Source of the DNA: Acidobacteriota bacterium
GTDB lineage: Bacteria > Acidobacteriota > Thermoanaerobaculia > Multivoradales > JAGPDF01
Assembly: GCA_012521815.1 (NCBI GenBank)
Contig: JAAYLR010000014.1
Coordinates: 1-54,365 of the forward strand
Direction of reading: 5' to 3'
DNA: 54,365 nucleotides
The translations under genes and the position numbers were made by a program. Shown here in pieces: positions 52,036-54,365 of the stretch. Below the pieces are notes generated by a model that ran no database searches, was not told the origin of the DNA, and was given only the letters and a program-made list of their open reading frames with translations. How positions within the stretch are numbered: the stretch's first letter is position 1; every line of letters starts with the position of its first letter.

Positions 52036-53967
52036 TCAGTCGGCTCCGGCGGCGGGCGGTGAGGCGAGCTTGGCGCGGATTGGCTCCGGCGCCTCCGGCT
52101 CCTTGGCGAGGGCCAGCTCCCAGAACTCCCGCGCCCGGGCGAGGTCGCCCAGGGCGAGATGGGCATCCCCGAGATGGTCGAGGATCTCGGGATCGTCGCC
52201 CGCCAGACGCCTGGCCCGTTCGAGATAGGGCAGGGCTTCGGCGGGGCGCCCGAGGCGGAAGAGCACCCAGCCGAGCGTGTCGACGTAGGCACCCTGCTCC
52301 CGGTCCAGCGCCACCGCTCGCTTCGCCATGCGGAGCGACTCCTCGAGCCGCTCGCCCCGTTCGGCCTGGAGATACGCCAGATAGTTGAGCGCCGTCGGGA
52401 AATCGGGTTCGAGCTCGATCGCCCGCCGCAGCGCGGGGATCGCCTCGGCGATCGCGCCGCAGCGCTCGTGAGCGACCCCGAGCTTGTAGTGGGCCCACGC
52501 CGCCCGGGCAGACTCGGGGCCAGACTCGAGGAACCGCGCGAGGAATGGGATGGACAGGTCGAAACGGCCGGACCGCTGCAACGACTCCCCGGCCATGAGG
52601 GCGATCTCCGCACCGTTCGGCTCCTTCTCGAGGAGCGCCAACAGCTTGCGAACCCCCGCCTCCGTCTCGTCTCCGAGCACCGTCCCGAGCAGCGAATCGA
52701 TCCGGAGTTCCTCTGCCGTCCCTTCTGGCTTCTCGTCAGGGTGGAGCGTGGACCACTCGTCACCGCGGTCGAGCGCCGTGAGCGCGTCGTGCTCGAGCTC
52801 CCGGGCTGCGGTTTCGAGCTCCCCGGACGCGGAGGCGCCGATCGCCCGGGCGATCGCGAGCGCCTCCTCGCCCCGGCCGCTGCGCAGCAGCAGCCCTCCG
52901 CGCACCAGCCCGACCCTGGCCGCGTCCTCTTCTCTCTCCTTGCCGAGGCGGGCCAGGCTGCCGAGGATGCGCTGGAGGACCTCGTCCGCCTGCTCGCTTC
53001 GCCCGGACTGCTCGAATGCCCCGGCGACCCGGAGCCCACGCCCGATCTCCTGCCGGGTGCCGGTGAACGGCTCGAGCACCAGGGGCGCGGCCTCCTCGGG
53101 CCGTCCATCGGCGAGCAGGATCTCCACCAGCAGGACCTTCCCCCCCTGCAGATCGGGATTCACCGCGAGGAGGTTCCGGACGTCCCGCCCCGCGGTCTCG
53201 ATGTCGCCGGCCAGCCAGCGGGCGGCCGCGAGGCGCAATCCGATCTCGGGCCGGCTCCGGTCGGCCTCCGGGAGCTCCTCCACCACGGCGAGCGCCTCGT
53301 CGAACCGCTTCAGGTTGGAGAGCAGATCGGCGAGCTCGATGCGCACCAGCGGCCGCGTGGGATCGAGCGGGATGAGCTCGCGCAGCGCGCCGATGGCGGT
53401 CTCGGGGTCGCCGGCCTCGCGCGCCGCGTCGGCGAGGAGAGCCAGGATCATCGGCTGCCGCGGATGGTGCGCCTCCGCCTCACGCAGCACGGCGGTGGCC
53501 TCCGCCGGGCGTTCGGTCCGCAGGTAGATCTGTCCGAGCGAGACGAGCGCCTCGAGATCTCCGGGCTGCAGACGTCGCAGCTGTTCGAAGGCGGCGACCG
53601 CCCGTGCCGAGGCCTGGGGATCGTGGTCCCCGAGGCTTCCGTTCACCCTCCCGACCACCCGGAGGATGTCCGCCGAATCGGGTGCCAGTCGCATGGCGAT
53701 CTCGGTCTGCGCGATCGCCTCGCCGATCCTGCCGAGCCGGAGCAGGAGGCGGGCCGCCTCCGCGTGCAGGTACGGCTCCTCGGGGGCGAGCCGGATGGCG
53801 CCCTCCATCACCGACCACGACTCGATCAGGCGCCCTTCTTCGGCGAGCATCCGGGCGATGGCGAACCGACCCGCCGCGTCCGGAGCGGGCGTCTCCTGCG
53901 CGGACGTCGCGGCCACGAGGGAGAAGAAGAGGAGGAGAGGAACGGCGGCACGCGGGAAGATCGCCAT
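52036..53967 (-). CDS. Exported tetratricopeptide repeat protein
   Basis: A 643-residue periplasmic or lipid-associated scaffold protein without recognised enzyme domain. It has a signal peptide (1-23, core AAVPLLLFFSLVAATSA) and about 14 TPR units across the rest, for example GRIGEAIAQTEIAMRLAPDS and GDLARAREFWELALAKEPEA. The C-terminal units around LNYLAYLQAERGERLEES and YVDTLGWVLFRLGRPAEAL match a common envelope-TPR pattern. ATG start without SD; a promoter ends 7 bases upstream, suggesting a leaderless mRNA. It leads the LolB-like-ispE operon, 3 bases before the lipoprotein. Confidence 0.85.
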   Translation of the reverse strand: MAIFPRAAVPLLLFFSLVAATSAQETPAPDAAGRFAIARMLAEEGRLIESWSVMEGAIRLAPEEPYLHAEAARLLLRLGRIGEAIAQTEIAMRLAPDSADILRVVGRVNGSLGDHDPQASARAVAAFEQLRRLQPGDLEALVSLGQIYLRTERPAEATAVLREAEAHHPRQPMILALLADAAREAGDPETAIGALRELIPLDPTRPLVRIELADLLSNLKRFDEALAVVEELPEADRSRPEIGLRLAAARWLAGDIETAGRDVRNLLAVNPDLQGGKVLLVEILLADGRPEEAAPLVLEPFTGTRQEIGRGLRVAGAFEQSGRSEQADEVLQRILGSLARLGKEREEDAARVGLVRGGLLLRSGRGEEALAIARAIGASASGELETAARELEHDALTALDRGDEWSTLHPDEKPEGTAEELRIDSLLGTVLGDETEAGVRKLLALLEKEPNGAEIALMAGESLQRSGRFDLSIPFLARFLESGPESARAAWAHYKLGVAHERCGAIAEAIPALRRAIELEPDFPTALNYLAYLQAERGERLEESLRMAKRAVALDREQGAYVDTLGWVLFRLGRPAEALPYLERARRLAGDDPEILDHLGDAHLALGDLARAREFWELALAKEPEAPEPIRAKLASPPAAGAD

Positions 53968-53974
53968 TCCGCGG

Positions 53975-54003
53975 ACGATACCGAGCGCGCCCTTCCTTTA
54001 CAA
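53975..54003 (-). promoter_or_regulatory. Promoter of the TPR-lolB-ispE operon
   Basis: On the minus strand TTGTAA (54003-53998), a 17-base spacer and TATCGT (53980-53975), four of six each. The -10 box ends 7 bases before the ATG at 53967. Confidence 0.5.
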
Positions 54004-54025
54004 CCGCGGCGCGCGCGGCTATCAT
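53997..54025 (+). promoter_or_regulatory. Promoter of the right-edge gene
   Basis: TTTACA (53997-54002), 17-base spacer, TATCAT (54020-54025); five of six matches in each hexamer. The -35 box shares five bases with the -35 box of the divergent TPR operon promoter. Confidence 0.6.
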
Positions 54026-54086
54026 CCATCGTTCGCGAATAACATCAATCGCATCCTACAGTTACCCTGCGCCAGCCGGCTCCGCC

Positions 54087-54365
54087 ATGAAGCGACTCGG
54101 AAAGCTCCTCAGCGATCGCGGCTCGATCACCCCCGAGCAGCTCTCGCGTGCCCTGGCGCACCAGCGGCTGGCGGGAGGCCGTCTCGGGACCTGCCTGCTC
54201 GAGACCAACGCCCTCGAGGAGCGCGACCTGTTGCGGGGGCTCTCCGAACAGCTCCACGTGCCGTTCGCCGACGAGGAGGATCTGCGCGCCATCCCCCAGA
54301 AGACCCTGGCGCTCCTTCCCGCCCGCGCGGCGAGGCGCTGCCAGGCGATCCCGTTCCGGGCCCTC
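54087..54365 (+). CDS. GspE/PilB-type N-terminal (MshEN) domain protein, cut by the window edge
   Basis: The first 93 residues of a plus-strand gene: MKRLGKLLSDRGSITPEQL, then QRLAGGRLGTCLLE and LSEQLHVPFADEEDL, a typical MshEN/T2SSE N-terminal domain. Such domains occur in type IV pilus and type II secretion ATPases (PilB, GspE) and bind c-di-GMP in some, but also in stand-alone regulators. The rest of the gene lies outside. No SD precedes the ATG at 54087; a promoter is about 60 bases upstream. Confidence 0.75.
   Translation, partial: MKRLGKLLSDRGSITPEQLSRALAHQRLAGGRLGTCLLETNALEERDLLRGLSEQLHVPFADEEDLRAIPQKTLALLPARAARRCQAIPFRAL

Overview
This is a 54.4 kb window of GC-rich, gene-dense chromosomal DNA from a Gram-negative bacterium. 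Diderm markers are an LptC-type LPS bridge protein, MsbA, LpxB, a DUF374 acyltransferase, TolC and a LolB-like lipoprotein. CarD, SpoVG, the RNA polymerase omega subunit, UDG family 4, ScpAB and a YIP1 protein next to a TolC/ABC pair resemble GC-rich Acidobacteriota or Myxococcota-like genomes. Acidobacteriota is my best guess from gene content and order, but the sequence here does not prove it. I see no insertion sequences, prophage genes, CRISPR arrays, integrases or secondary-metabolite genes. This is core chromosome.

Almost every gene lies on the minus strand, so transcription runs from right to left. Exceptions are tRNA-Leu (9261), the class A penicillin-binding protein (42811) and a gene cut by the right edge (54087). 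Region by region, in the direction of transcription: (1) 54.0-45.3 kb: a TPR protein, LolB-like lipoprotein, ispE, spoVG, tRNA-Gln, prs, rplY/ctc, pth, then rpsF-rpsR-rplI with its own promoter and structured leader, then a glycan-type methyltransferase overlapping rplI. (2) 42.8-45.2 kb, plus strand: PBP1A. (3) 42.7-36.9 kb: a small membrane protein, uvrB, uvrC and a PATAN/J-like/TPR protein. (4) 36.9-26.8 kb: RNase P RNA followed without a gap by ten overlapping or touching genes: ldcA, an FHA-cNMP protein, recG, a glycosyltransferase, a membrane protein, scpA, scpB, rluB, cmk and queG. (5) 26.8-16 kb: rpsA with its own promoter, an HU/IHF gene, a HIT protein, two small membrane proteins, lpxB, msbA, the DUF374 acyltransferase, a frameshifted yicC, gmk, rpoZ, coaBC and a family 4 UDG. 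(6) 16-9.4 kb: pepA, oppD, oppF, tolC, a YIP1 protein and a MacB/LolD-type ATPase. (7) 9.2 kb to the left edge: carD with its own promoter and terminator, a coiled-coil exported protein, a TPR protein, priA, accA, recJ, an LptC-LptA fusion, and the first codons of the next gene.

Functionally the window combines envelope building (LPS core and transport, peptidoglycan), DNA repair and replication restart (recJ, priA, recG, uvrBC, UDG), translation (S1, S6, S18, L9, L25, Pth, RluB, QueG, RNase P), nucleotide and cofactor supply (gmk, cmk, prs, coaBC, ispE) and chromosome segregation (scpAB, HU). About eighteen neighbouring pairs share a 4-base NTGA stop/start overlap, so translational coupling is the rule. 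The only stretch over 300 bases without protein coding is 36496-36908, and it is filled by RNase P RNA.

The most interesting observations are: a likely 4-bp tandem duplication that breaks yicC, beside a gmk with an altered P-loop; the RNase P RNA P1 helix overlapping the only usable start of ldcA; several genes whose -10 box sits 6-9 bases before an SD-less start codon (probable leaderless mRNAs); divergent promoters sharing one -35 box; a structured rpsF leader; and incomplete transporter sets (TolC/YIP1/ATPase without a permease, OppDF without permeases). I found no clearly novel defence or metabolic system.
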